A stretch of DNA of 50,340 nt. It comes from Mogibacterium kristiansenii (GTDB lineage: Bacteria; Bacillota; Clostridia; Peptostreptococcales; Anaerovoracaceae). Both the position numbers and the translations under genes were made by a program. Positions 27,927-35,646 of the stretch are shown piece by piece. The notes below the pieces were generated by a model. It was not told the origin of the DNA. It searched no databases and saw only the letters and a program-made list of their open reading frames with translations. How positions within the stretch are numbered: position 1 is the stretch's first letter; each line of letters opens with the position of its first letter. The stretch lies in NCBI RefSeq assembly GCF_009695905.1, contig NZ_VUNA01000015.1, forward strand, positions 1 through 50,340. Reading direction: 5' to 3'.

Positions 27927-27965
27927 TTTCAATCCTCCTGCTTGCTTATTTCTTGTGATGGCTAT

Positions 27966-27996
27966 ATAGTAAAGGATATAGTAACTATAGTGTCAA
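27966..27996 (-). promoter_or_regulatory. MerR-type promoter with 19-bp spacer
   Basis: Minus strand: TTGACA (27996-27991), 19-bp spacer, TACTAT (27971-27966). The spacer contains a TATAGT/ACTATA dyad. Long 19-bp spacers are the signature of promoters activated by MerR-family DNA distortion. It points at the MATE gene, and the MerR gene starts 12 bases away on the other strand. Confidence 0.8.
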
Positions 27997-28007
27997 GGGA
28001 GATTTAT

Positions 28008-28826
28008 ATGAAAGATATGTTTTCCATCGGGGAGCTTGCCGGATACCAGAATATCTCTAAGCAAACCTTGATTTTCTACGACAAAATCGGCCTGTTTCAG
28101 CCCGCTTACGTGGACCCGAACAACAAATACCGCTATTACACCGCCCAGCAAATCGACTATCTGGACACCATTTTAATCATGAAAGAGCTGGGTTTTTCCC
28201 TGAGCGAAATTCAGGAGCACATGAAAAATTACACCATCGACACCTCTCTGGTCATCCTGCGGAAGCAGCTTTCCGTCATCGACCGGCAGATCAAACGCCT
28301 ACAGCTGGTTCAGCACCGGCTGGCACATCGCTGCGAACAGATGGAGCACGTAAAAGAATTCCGCGAGGGCAATCAGGAGGTGACCGTAAAGGACATCCCG
28401 CAAAGCCGTATCCTCTTCGCCCCGGTGGACGCTCCGCAGTCCTTCCGGGAAATCAGCATCGCCACGAAGAAGTGTTTTTCTCAGGCGCTGCAGGATGAGC
28501 TCCCAATCTTCTTCCAAACCGGTGTCATTGTCCCGTACGAAAATATTTTGGACGGAAGATACACCGAGGCCTCCGTGGCATTCCTGCCCATCGAGAAAAC
28601 AAAGAAAGCGAAGAACATCAAAATCCTGCCGGCAGGCAAGGTGGCCGGCATTTACCACTACGGCACGTACGAGTCCGTGGAACGGTCCTACCGGAAGCTG
28701 CTGAACTTCTGCCGGGAGAACGAGCTGGAGATTCTTTCGGATTCCTACGAGTTCTGCATCAACGATTACTTTTCCTCCGGCGACGAAAGCGAATTCATTA
28801 CGGAGATTTTTTTCTATGTAAAATAA
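28008..28826 (+). CDS. MerR-family regulator with GyrI-like ligand domain (BmrR type)
   Basis: 272 aa from ATG 28008 (AAGGGAG 7 nt upstream). The N-terminal MerR winged helix (FSIGELAGYQNISKQTLIFYD, NKYRYYTAQQIDYLDTI) is followed by a dimerisation coiled coil (~75-115) and a GyrI/effector-binding C-terminal domain (~125-272, ending FITEIFFYVK). BmrR-like proteins bind cationic drugs and activate an exporter gene, here the divergent MATE gene. A longer frame from 27891 would include the promoter and is rejected. Confidence 0.9.
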   Translation: MKDMFSIGELAGYQNISKQTLIFYDKIGLFQPAYVDPNNKYRYYTAQQIDYLDTILIMKELGFSLSEIQEHMKNYTIDTSLVILRKQLSVIDRQIKRLQLVQHRLAHRCEQMEHVKEFREGNQEVTVKDIPQSRILFAPVDAPQSFREISIATKKCFSQALQDELPIFFQTGVIVPYENILDGRYTEASVAFLPIEKTKKAKNIKILPAGKVAGIYHYGTYESVERSYRKLLNFCRENELEILSDSYEFCINDYFSSGDESEFITEIFFYVK

Positions 28827-28942
28827 GTCCTCATGTGAAGTGGGCTCCGCCGAGGTGATCGGTGCCGGGCGGAGCCCCTACAGCTTCCTCCTTCCCCCAG
28901 GACCGGGCAGGTCCCCGCTGCGGGTCTTCCGCAGACGCAGCC

Positions 28943-29036
28943 GGCACAATTCGTGGAAATGAAATAGGACTTTGGATGACAGCTGACACTTTTTGTCAGC
29001 TGTCCCAAAGTCCATGAATTTCCATGTTATTGTGCC
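28943..29036. repeat. 94-bp foldback (MITE-like) element
   Basis: A long imperfect inverted repeat spans the whole element. The ends are GGCACAAT (28943-28950) and ATTGTGCC (29029-29036). Inner arms GTGGAAAT/ATTTCCAT, GGACTTTGG/CCAAAGTCC and GACAGCTGACA/TGTCAGCTGTC pair around a short loop at about 28990. The element abuts the guaA fragment exactly at its terminal repeat. No transposase is encoded. Confidence 0.72.
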
Positions 29037-29160
29037 CTGCGCCAGGAACTCGATGCCGTCCAGTTTTCTCGCCTCTTCCGCAAACACCTCGATAAATTCG
29101 TTTCCGATGATCATTCTCTTTTTCTCCGGATTGTCTACCCCGGCAAGCTTGTCCGGATAA
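29037..29160 (-). pseudogene. guaA (GMP synthase) internal fragment
   Basis: Minus-strand reading gives [15 protein letters not shown], then [11 protein letters not shown] and [17 protein letters not shown]. This corresponds to the middle of the GMP synthase ATP-pyrophosphatase domain and resembles, without being identical to, the same region of the intact guaA at 40437. The match ends at QGTI, where the 94-bp foldback element begins. It comes from a different guaA lineage, so it is imported debris, not a duplication of the local gene. Confidence 0.78.
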
Positions 29161-29375
29161 TCTCAAACGTAATAGTCAACGCCGCTCTCCTTCAGGCATT
29201 TTCCATTCGTTTCTAGGATTCTTTCCTCCGGCGCCCTCGCTGTCGCCCACCGAAACCATGCATTCCCCTTTATCGGAATCCAGAAGCACGCCGATCATCC
29301 CCTCTCCTCGGCGAATCTGCATCGTAGAGCACACTTTCGAACGAAGGAACTTGCCCCTCATGTATTCCTTGGCAA

Positions 29376-29466
29376 CAATCTCAACCTTCTTTCCCATTTG
29401 GAAACCGATTTATCGGAAACCCCCAGCTTCTGCGCCAGTTGCGCCTGCGTCAGGTCCTGCGCTTTT
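29376..29466 (-). pseudogene. XRE helix-turn-helix fragment
   Basis: Minus strand reads DLTQAQLAQKLGVSDKSVSK then WERR before the frame degenerates. This is a clear recognition-helix segment of an XRE regulator, with neither start nor remainder. The adjoining frame at 29176-29397 has no recognisable domain. The whole of 28830-29520 looks like gene debris. Confidence 0.65.
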
Positions 29467-29519
29467 CATTTTACTGCGACCCCTCACAGGTAGAGCTGCA
29501 CTTTAGCGGGCTTCGCAGC

Positions 29520-29567
29520 AAAAAAAGTCTCGTGGTACCGACATATTTCGTCGATTGCCACAAGACT
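29520..29567 (-). terminator. terminator of the lipoprotein gene
   Basis: AGTCT-GTGG arms at 29526-29535 pair with 29558-29567 (one mismatch). On the minus strand T7 follows (29526-29520). It lies just beyond the stop at 29576. Confidence 0.75.
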
Positions 29568-29575
29568 GCAATTTC

Positions 29576-30349
29576 TTACTGCGTAACCGTGCTTCCCCAA
29601 AAGACGATTTTCGTAATCTCCGCTTTTTCGTTATACCACACGAATCCCACGGCGGCTCCGTCGCTGATCATCTTCGCCGCTTCTTTTTCCGTCACCTTCC
29701 TGCAGTTCGATTTGACATCCATCCCCGACTCATCCACATCGTACACCCAGGAATAGAACGTCGCATGATCCACCAGTTTTTCAGAAAGTTCATATTCCTT
29801 AAACTCCGGATCATCTCCGTCATAATTTGCCGGTGCGGTAACGATTTTAAATCCATCCTTGCTGATAATCGCCAGATACGAACCGAAGCCGCTTGCAACG
29901 TTGTCCAGATCGTACTCCAGATTCTGAGGAGCGCCTCCGGCAATCCGTTCATCCTTCCCATCGAAAAACTCCTTCACATCCCCGTCGATATCCAGAAGAA
30001 GGCGCGCCTTCTCGTGGCGAAGCACCTTAATTTTCATATCGCCCTCCGGCTTAAGCTTAATCGCCTTGCTCTCCGAATCGTACGAATACCGATCGTACAA
30101 GTCGGAATTCCCCACGGGATTCCCTTCGTCACCGTAAAACGCAAAGTGTCCGTCCTCGCCAAAACTAATTGTTTCATTGCTTGCCGAATTGTAGTGAACC
30201 CACTCATGCGCTGTCAAAAACTCCGGCCGTTCGTTCGAGCGTCCGCATCCCGCCAGCATCACTCCCATTGCTAAAATCACTATTGCGACAACCATGAATT
30301 GCCGATTTCCTTTTGAAAAAGATCTCTTCATTTTGTCAACACCATCCAT
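29576..30349 (-). CDS. putative lipoprotein of unknown function
   Basis: 257-aa exported protein with a basic N-terminus, a hydrophobic stretch (FMVVAIVILAMGVMLAGC) and the lipobox LAGC near residue 35, so it should be lipidated and membrane-anchored outside the cell. The mature part is rich in Asp and Glu and contains beta-type segments (ETISFGEDGHFAFYGDEGNP, KIKVLRHEKARLLLDIDGD) of the sort seen in small lipocalin-like or DUF-type lipoproteins. I do not recognise a family. An alternative start lies six codons downstream (30331). Confidence 0.7.
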   Translation of the reverse strand: MDGVDKMKRSFSKGNRQFMVVAIVILAMGVMLAGCGRSNERPEFLTAHEWVHYNSASNETISFGEDGHFAFYGDEGNPVGNSDLYDRYSYDSESKAIKLKPEGDMKIKVLRHEKARLLLDIDGDVKEFFDGKDERIAGGAPQNLEYDLDNVASGFGSYLAIISKDGFKIVTAPANYDGDDPEFKEYELSEKLVDHATFYSWVYDVDESGMDVKSNCRKVTEKEAAKMISDGAAVGFVWYNEKAEITKIVFWGSTVTQ

Positions 30350-30599
30350 TTCCCTTTTTGACTGCTTCCTTGTCTCGTCAAATATTCCTTTTCCTTTAAC
30401 TTGGTTATATAATACTTCACGCTAGCTAGATTCCAACCTGATATGAAGTGACCTTTGTCAAGAGAAAATATTCCGCTTTTGAAAAGTCACTACCCGAAGG
30501 TATCTTGTAAGCGCTCTAGCAAATACAGTTCCCGGCATTGGCCACTCTAATATACGCGGATCAATCCCGCAGGTCAATGGTCCACCGTGAGCTCTACCG

Positions 30600-30720
30600 T
30601 CTAAAAGCGCGGATCACAGATAAATCTGTGCCATCATAAGGCTCAATCATAGTTGCAATCAACTGAACCACATCATGTGGTGTATAGAATTCTACTTCTT
30701 CTTTTTTACCTCATCAACAA
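30600..30720 (-). pseudogene. type I restriction methylase (HsdM) fragment
   Basis: Minus strand reads VEFYTPHDVVQLIATMIEPY, then DGTDLSVIRAF, before stops. FYTP..VV.L...MIEP is the start of the N6-adenine methylase (HsdM) catalytic domain. No other part of the system is visible. The surrounding 30360-30900 contains further stop-ridden sequence without identifiable genes. Confidence 0.55.
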
Positions 30721-30899
30721 TTTTCTTTATACAACATTTAATCCCGGAGCCGGTGTATTAATGATTGTCGACCATCTTCCTATTCTATCAGTGTTTGCTT
30801 TAACTTTTCAATTCCATCTTCATACTTTTCTCCAATAAATCTCACCTTTCCTCATCTGGAACAAATTCCATAATGTCTTGTATCTCACAATGCAATATG

Positions 30900-31079
30900 A
30901 CTAATTTCTGTTAACTGAAGCCTGATGTGATTTCTGTTCGTCAGACCAAAGATTTGCCGCCACCTTTCTTCTGATTTCACCTCGCGATGGACACCCTACT
31001 TGGTCTTGGCTGTATCCTTCCCACTACTAGGGCAGATTGGGAACTTTCACCTGTTAGAAACGTGCGCCGCAAGGCGCAC
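30900..31079 (-). mobile_element. group IIC intron, 5' domain I fragment
   Basis: The minus strand begins GTGCGCCTTGCGGCGCAC at 31079, a group II intron 5' end with its first stem. It then follows the same series of motifs as the intron at 34589-35558 (GTTAGAAACG complement, GGGAAGGATA, GGGTGTCCATCG, TGGTCTGACGAA) until about 30900. Domains II-VI and the reverse transcriptase are missing. It starts four bases after a terminator stem, the class C insertion preference. Confidence 0.82.
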
Positions 31080-31082
31080 ATA

Positions 31083-31114
31083 AAAAACCCTGTTGCTCAC
31101 GCACCAGGGTTTTT
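31083..31114 (-). terminator. terminator of the oxidative-stress operon; intron target
   Basis: AAAAACCCTG (31083-31092) pairs with CAGGGTTTTT (31105-31114). On the minus strand the T6 tract is followed directly by the intron fragment. Confidence 0.85.
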
Positions 31115-31153
31115 GTTTATCTCTCCGTATTTAAAACAGGATTAGGCTTCTAT

Positions 31154-31412
31154 TCAACTTCTGAAAACTGATCTTTCGTCACAAAGACAGAAATCTGCAA
31201 CCGGCTCCTGTCCTGGATTTAACTGTTTTCTATAAACACCCTGATTGGTATTTAATGTAATCCATTCAATAAAGTGTTCTTCAAGCATTGGATGTTTGAT
31301 TTCTCCAACAACAACATGAACCAGATTACCGTCTAGTGTATGTACCGGTACATGCTTTTCAATAATGTTTCCACAATGCTTACATACATAATATTTTACT
31401 TCCTTGTCTATT
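31154..31412 (-). pseudogene. dfx: desulfoferrodoxin (superoxide reductase) with internal deletion
   Basis: Reads VKYYVCKHCGNII, then jumps to EKHVPVHTLDGN and continues GEIKHPMLEEHFIEWITLN, ending DFCLCDERSVFRS. In the family about 30 residues, including the second Cys pair of the rubredoxin-like centre, lie between these segments, and a CNxHG iron-ligand motif follows near the end; both are absent here. No start codon precedes the frame. Desulfoferrodoxin reduces superoxide using rubredoxin, which matches the upstream fusion gene. Confidence 0.82.
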
Positions 31413-31417
31413 CTCCC

Positions 31418-32599
31418 TTAATAATTCTCTGCACGTACTTCAAAATAACTCTGCGGATGATTGCATACCGGGCATACCTCTGGAGCCTTTGTTCCGACTA
31501 CAATATGTCCGCAGTTACGGCATTCCCATACCTTAACTTCGCTCTTTTCAAATACCTGTGAAGTTTCGATATTCTTAAGAAGTGCACGATATCTTTCCTC
31601 ATGGTGCTTCTCAATCTCACCTACTGCCCTGAATTTTGCTGCAAGCTCAGGGAATCCTTCTTCATCAGCTGTTTTAGCAAAGCCATCATACATATCTGTC
31701 CACTCATAATTTTCACCTTCTGCCGCTGCCGCCAGGTTTTCCTTTGTATCACCAATTCCTGCTAATTCCTTGAACCACATCTTTGCATGTTCTTTCTCAT
31801 TATCTGCAGTCTTTAAAAACAATGCTGACATCTGCTCGTAACCTTCCTTTTTCGCTACAGAAGCAAAATAGGTATACTTATTTCTTGCCTGTGATTCCCC
31901 TGCAAATGCCTCCTGTAAATTCTTCTCTGTCTGTGTTCCTGCATATTTGTTTGCTGCCATCTCTTTTACCTCCGTTTTCGTTACTACTTTTTCAAAATCT
32001 GATGCCGGGTGCTTGCACAAAGGACATATAAAGTCATCTGGTAATTCCTCGCCTACATATTCATATCCGCAAATTCTGCAGCGCCATATTGTCTGACCGT
32101 CCTCTGTTTTTCCAACCTCCTGTGGCTTAGGCTTAATATTATTCTGATAATAATCATATGTTACTGAAGGAACATTGCTTAAAACTTCCATATCGGTTAT
32201 CTCACCGATAAACATCGTATGTGAACCCAAGTCCTCTGTTTTAGTAACTGTCACAGAAATGTATGCATTTGTACCTTCTGTAATATAATAAATACCATTT
32301 GTGCCCCTGGCACACTGCTCAAATGCTTCAAACTTATTGGTATCTCTTCCTGATTGGAAGCCAAAATGTTTGAACAATTCAAATTGTGCCTTCTGACTTA
32401 AGACTGATACAGTAAATTTTCCGGTTCTTTGAATCATATCATGCGTATAATTTGCCTTATTTACACAGATACTTAACTGGTTTGGTTCCGAAGCTGCCTG
32501 AATGGCTGTGTTAATGATGCATCCGTTATCTTTTTCTGCTTCTTTAGCGGTCAATATAAACAGTCCATAACTCAACTTATACATTGCTTTCCTATCCAT
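31418..32599 (-). CDS. flavin reductase-rubredoxin-rubrerythrin fusion protein
   Basis: 393 aa with four modules. Residues 1-~155 form an FMN-binding flavin reductase domain ([15 protein letters not shown]). A rubredoxin follows at ~168-212 (CRICGY and CPLCKHP). A rubrerythrin ferritin-like di-iron domain begins at 214 ([36 protein letters not shown]). The C-terminal rubredoxin has CRNCGH and CPVCNHP. NAD(P)H electrons could pass from flavin to rubredoxin to the peroxide-reducing di-iron site in one chain. GGAGGT lies 7 nt before the internal ATG at 31960, so free rubrerythrin (180 aa) may also be made. It is coupled to the perR remnant by an 8-base overlap. Confidence 0.9.
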   Translation of the reverse strand: MDRKAMYKLSYGLFILTAKEAEKDNGCIINTAIQAASEPNQLSICVNKANYTHDMIQRTGKFTVSVLSQKAQFELFKHFGFQSGRDTNKFEAFEQCARGTNGIYYITEGTNAYISVTVTKTEDLGSHTMFIGEITDMEVLSNVPSVTYDYYQNNIKPKPQEVGKTEDGQTIWRCRICGYEYVGEELPDDFICPLCKHPASDFEKVVTKTEVKEMAANKYAGTQTEKNLQEAFAGESQARNKYTYFASVAKKEGYEQMSALFLKTADNEKEHAKMWFKELAGIGDTKENLAAAAEGENYEWTDMYDGFAKTADEEGFPELAAKFRAVGEIEKHHEERYRALLKNIETSQVFEKSEVKVWECRNCGHIVVGTKAPEVCPVCNHPQSYFEVRAENY

Positions 32600-32857
32600 G
32601 CTGTTCCTCCTTTACTTTCTCCCTGCATTTCGGGCAAATGACTTTAAATGAAATATCATAATCCACAAATTCAATTCCATGAGTGTTATGAATTCTTTCC
32701 AGCAAATCCGGTATTTGATCCATATCCACATCAAAAATTTCACCGCACTTTATACATCTATAAATTCATACACTTCATTTTGCCGTAACGTGTCTTCTCA
32801 TTTCGTATACGGCATTTCTTACAAGATCTTTTTGAATGTATTTCTCTTACTTGTCAT
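32592..32857 (-). pseudogene. perR: PerR/Fur-family repressor, frameshifted and deleted
   Basis: Pieces of PerR can be read in order: ATG 32857 (AAGGAGG upstream) TSKRNTF, then in other frames DLVRNAVYEMRRHVTA and EVYEFI, then a jump to CIKCGEIFDVDMDQIPDLLE, ending KVICPKCREK with the second zinc CxxC. The winged-helix recognition part between EFI and CIKCGE, about 45 residues, is missing. It cannot repress. Its 3' end still carries the ribosome binding site for the fusion gene. Confidence 0.82.
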
Positions 32858-32891
32858 TCGTCCTCCTTATTAGGATTAGTTCTTAATAAGG

Positions 32892-32949
32892 ATTATATAC
32901 CACTCTTATCCTGTTGTCAAAAAATTATTAATAATTATCATTATTATAA
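32892..32949 (-). promoter_or_regulatory. consensus sigma-A promoter with PerR-box-like site
   Basis: Minus strand: -35 TTGACA (32920-32915), 17-bp spacer, -10 TATAAT (32897-32892). TTATAATAATGATAA (32949-32935) matches the PerR box TTATAATNATTATAA except at one position. A second perfect dyad, CCTTATTA-N11-TAATAAGG (32865-32891), overlaps the start-proximal region and ribosome binding site. Confidence 0.8.
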
Positions 32950-32983
32950 AAACTGTCAAACTGAGCATCTTTTATCTGAATAA

Positions 32984-33410
32984 CTATTTTATTTTGCGTT
33001 CAAATACATATTCTGAATCTGAAGATAAATCAGACCTAAACGAATATCCGAGTCTGTCAAATTTCTGAATCTCCACCGGATTTTCAATATTATTTTCCGC
33101 TATGAATCTGACCATTTCACCACGAGCCATCTTGGCAACCATCCATTGGTTTTAAAATGCCATAAAACGCAGAAAAGATTCTTAAATGATTTGCAAATAC
33201 TCAAACTGCTGGATTTCAAACACAGATGGTGCCATATATTGAAATGCAATCCCTTCATATGCTAAAACAGCTGGAGTAAGCCTGTTATAAAGAGCTTTTC
33301 ATCCAGTTTAATACTTCTGCTGTCTTATCAATATAGACAGGCAGTTCAACCGGTGCTAAGTTATCGGTATCTACAATCATCTTTTTTGCAGGTGATAAAA
33401 TAATCTTCAT
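32984..33410 (-). pseudogene. yaaA: YaaA peroxide-stress protein, broken
   Basis: Start MKIILSPAKKMIVDTDNLAP is intact, and its ATG overlaps the bcp stop (TAATG). After EVLNWMKS about 40 residues are missing and the frame changes. NRLTPAVLAYEGIAFQYMAP follows, then another frame (AFYGILKPMDG), then a second gap before MARGEMVRFIAENNIENPVE and the end FERKIK. YaaA limits free iron during peroxide stress. The co-location with bcp and the perR operon fits its role. Confidence 0.85.
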
Positions 33411-33865
33411 TATACCAATTCCTTAAGCATATTTTCAGGATCATCTGCCGCCTTGACTTTATCATTTGCCTTTATAATGATTCCCTGCTCATCAATAAGA
33501 TATGTAGTTCTTACTACACCCATAGATACTTTTCCATAATTTTTCTTTTCTTTCCAGACATCATATGCTTCAATAACTTTACGCTCCGGATCTGCTAATA
33601 GCGTAAATGCCAGTCCGTATTTTTCTTCAAATCTCTTGTGAGACGCTACAGAGTCCTTGCTTACTCCGAGAATAACAGCTCCTTTCTCAGTAAACTGTGG
33701 ATAACGCTCAGAAAAGCCACATGCCTGCTTCGTACATCCTGGTGTGTTATCCTTTGGATAAAAATATAAGATCACTTTTTTTCCTGCATAATCGCTTAAT
33801 TTATGCACTTCTCCGTTCTGATCCGGCAATTCAAAATCCGGTGCTTTTATTCCTAACTCTAACAT
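33410..33865 (-). CDS. bcp: thioredoxin-dependent thiol peroxidase (BCP/PrxQ)
   Basis: 151-aa peroxiredoxin of the BCP class. Peroxidatic Cys and resolving Cys are spaced CxxxxC in FYPKDNTPGCTKQACGF, preceded by GKKVILY, with the conserved Arg in SMGVVRTTYLID. Reduces hydroperoxides with thioredoxin-type electrons. Intact, of normal length, with GGAGG before the ATG. First gene of a two-gene unit with yaaA, overlapping by one base. Confidence 0.93.
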   Translation of the reverse strand: MLELGIKAPDFELPDQNGEVHKLSDYAGKKVILYFYPKDNTPGCTKQACGFSERYPQFTEKGAVILGVSKDSVASHKRFEEKYGLAFTLLADPERKVIEAYDVWKEKKNYGKVSMGVVRTTYLIDEQGIIIKANDKVKAADDPENMLKELV

Positions 33866-33961
33866 TTACTATTCCTCCGCTTTTGTATTTTCCACCTGTT
33901 TTCTTGTTCTTTTATTGCCTGAAATCATTTATTTCTCCGTTTTTCAGTGTATTCAATTTTA

Positions 33962-33989
33962 ATTATACGCTACCACATTCTTATGTCAA
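33962..33989 (-). promoter_or_regulatory. sigma-A promoter of bcp
   Basis: Minus strand TTGACA (33989-33984), 16-bp spacer, TATAAT (33967-33962). The start of bcp is about 97 bases downstream. Confidence 0.75.
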
Positions 33990-34030
33990 TTTGATAATGG
34001 AATCTTCCATTACTATTTAATCTCTTTTCC

Positions 34031-34581
34031 ATTATATGCTTTCATTATGAATTGGACGGCGTAGAATACAAAGATGACCTGGGACAGTCCATAAATTTTG
34101 AAGATTTTTACAAAGCTATGGCCCAAGGTGCCGACACCAAAACCTCCCAGGTCAATGCTGAGGAATATGAGGCATATTTCGAAGGCTTTCTTGCAAAAGG
34201 CTATGACATCCTGCATGTCTGCCTCTCCTCTGGATTAAGTGGTGCCATCAATTCTGCCAATATTGCAAAGGAGACGCTGTTGGAAAAATACCGGGACCGT
34301 ACCATCTATATTGTAGATTCTCTGGGTGCATCTTCCGGCTACGGATTGATTATGGACAAATTTGTCCTTTTACATTAAAGGTGGAAGAATTTCCAAAACC
34401 TCCGGCACCATTGGAAATATTTTGAATATATGCCCTCTTTTAAACATGGACAATCTGGGACATTTGATTCCCCGCACCAAATTCCGTGGCAAGAAAAAAG
34501 TCATCCGGGCAATCGTAGAACAAATGAAAGTCAACGCAGAAGGTGGCACTGTTTTTCTGGGGAAACGAACGGGTAGACTGA
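34031..34581 (+). pseudogene. DegV-family fatty-acid-binding protein remnant
   Basis: Reads FHYELDGVEYKDDLGQSINF, DILHVCLSSGLSGAINSANI and VDSLGASSGYGLIMDK. It then jumps with a frame change to FYIKGGRISKTSGTIGNILN and LLNMDNLGHLIP, and after NAEGG again to the terminal FFWGNERVD and TGA at 34579-34581. The N-terminal ~30 residues, a middle segment of about 40 and most of the last third are missing. DegV proteins deliver fatty acids to the FakA kinase. The group II intron lies eight bases past the stop. Confidence 0.82.
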
Positions 34582-34588
34582 CAGAAAA

Positions 34589-35558
34589 ATCGAGTAGGAG
34601 GCGGTGACTAACCGCCGTCCTCTCACACCACCGTGCGTACCGTTCGGTACACGGCGGTTTCAATAGTTGACGTGCACAGACGGATAGGCTGTGGCTATAT
34701 CATAAAATCCACTGTTTATCAGCCTTTCTTTTCTTTGTTCTTGGAAGTTTCCACTGTTTCCATATACACATACGTATTATGTGATAGAGCCATCCGTTGA
34801 TGTCATCTATGTTGTTCTTCATACTTGCAATTCCATAGTAGTTAAGCCATCCCCTCGCATACACCTTGATTTTCTCAAGACTTGGCTTGATTGACTGACA
34901 TCGCTTACGGGAAGATAACTCCTTCAGTCTAGACTTAAACTTCTTCCATGACTTCGGATGAACTCGGACATAAATGCCTTTTCCGTTTCTTCCCAATGCA
35001 AAGCCAAGGAATTTAAAATTTCGAATTGCAAATACGCTGACAGTACGACTCTTTTCTCGGTTGACTGTAAGTTTCAGCCTCTCCTCAAGATATTTTGTAC
35101 TGCTTTCCAAGAGTCTCTCTGATGCTTGCTTGCTCTTTGCAAGAAGCACAATGTCATCTGCATATCTTATGCATGGAACATCTCTTTTCAAGAATTCTTG
35201 GTCGAACTCGTTGAGGTAGACATTTGCTAGCAATGGTTACCTCTTTCAAGGCGTGCCGAACAGACCTCCCTGGGTATCACACATTTCTTCCTCTCCATCT
35301 ATCTGCCTCATTTATCATACAGGATTCCATGTAGCTATTGGGCTTTGGCTTGGTTAGCAGTCTTACCCTCATGTATAACCTTATATGAGATTTCTATTCG
35401 TCAGACCAGAAATTTGCCCGTGAGTTAGTATTTTCCTCACATCCAGCTTCCTTCAGATTCCATCCCACGATGGACACCCTTGCCTTCGGCTATATCCTTC
35501 CCACCACCGGGTGGATTCGGGACTTTAACCCGTTAGAAACGTGCGCCGCCAGGCGCAC
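34589..35558 (-). mobile_element. group IIC intron, internally deleted
   Basis: 5' end GTGCGCCTGGCGGCGCAC at 35558 (minus). Domain I motifs follow (GTGGGAAGGATATAGCC, GGGTGTCCATCG, TGGTCTGACGAATAG). Domain V/VI is at about 34660-34589 (CCGTGTACCGAACGGTACG, TGTGAGAGG, 3' end CTACTCGAT). Total about 970 bp against roughly 1.9 kb for full class C introns: the segment holding the first half of the reverse transcriptase is gone. It sits five bases after the hairpin of the SDR gene terminator, the typical class C site. Confidence 0.88.
34700..35235 (-). pseudogene. group II intron reverse transcriptase/maturase, C-terminal half
   Basis: About 178 codons from LLANVYLNEFDQEFLKR through the catalytic YADD (CIRYADDIVLLAKSKQAS) and thumb (FKFLGFALGR, PSLEKIKVYARGWLNYYG) to the maturase-like end (IRMCIWKQWKLPRTKKRK). 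Domains RT0-RT4 are absent and there is no proper start (TTG at 35233). It is fused directly to domain I sequence. Inactive as an enzyme. Confidence 0.9.
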
Positions 35559-35562
35559 TAAC

Positions 35563-35636
35563 AAAATACCATTCCACGCATCGTCTGAAACCTTGATGCC
35601 AGACGATTCCCATGGAATGGTATTTTTATTTATATA
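35563..35636 (-). terminator. terminator of the SDR gene; intron target
   Basis: AAAATACCATTCCA (35563-35576) pairs with 35623-35636. An inner ATCGTCTG/CAGACGAT stem extends it. The minus-strand TTTTGTTA ends at the intron 5' splice site. Confidence 0.85.
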
Positions 35637-35646
35637 TAAACTTTGT

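Noticed and set aside
28299-28658. 119-aa minus-strand ORF
   Set aside because: Antisense to the MerR regulator, which has clear domains and start signals.
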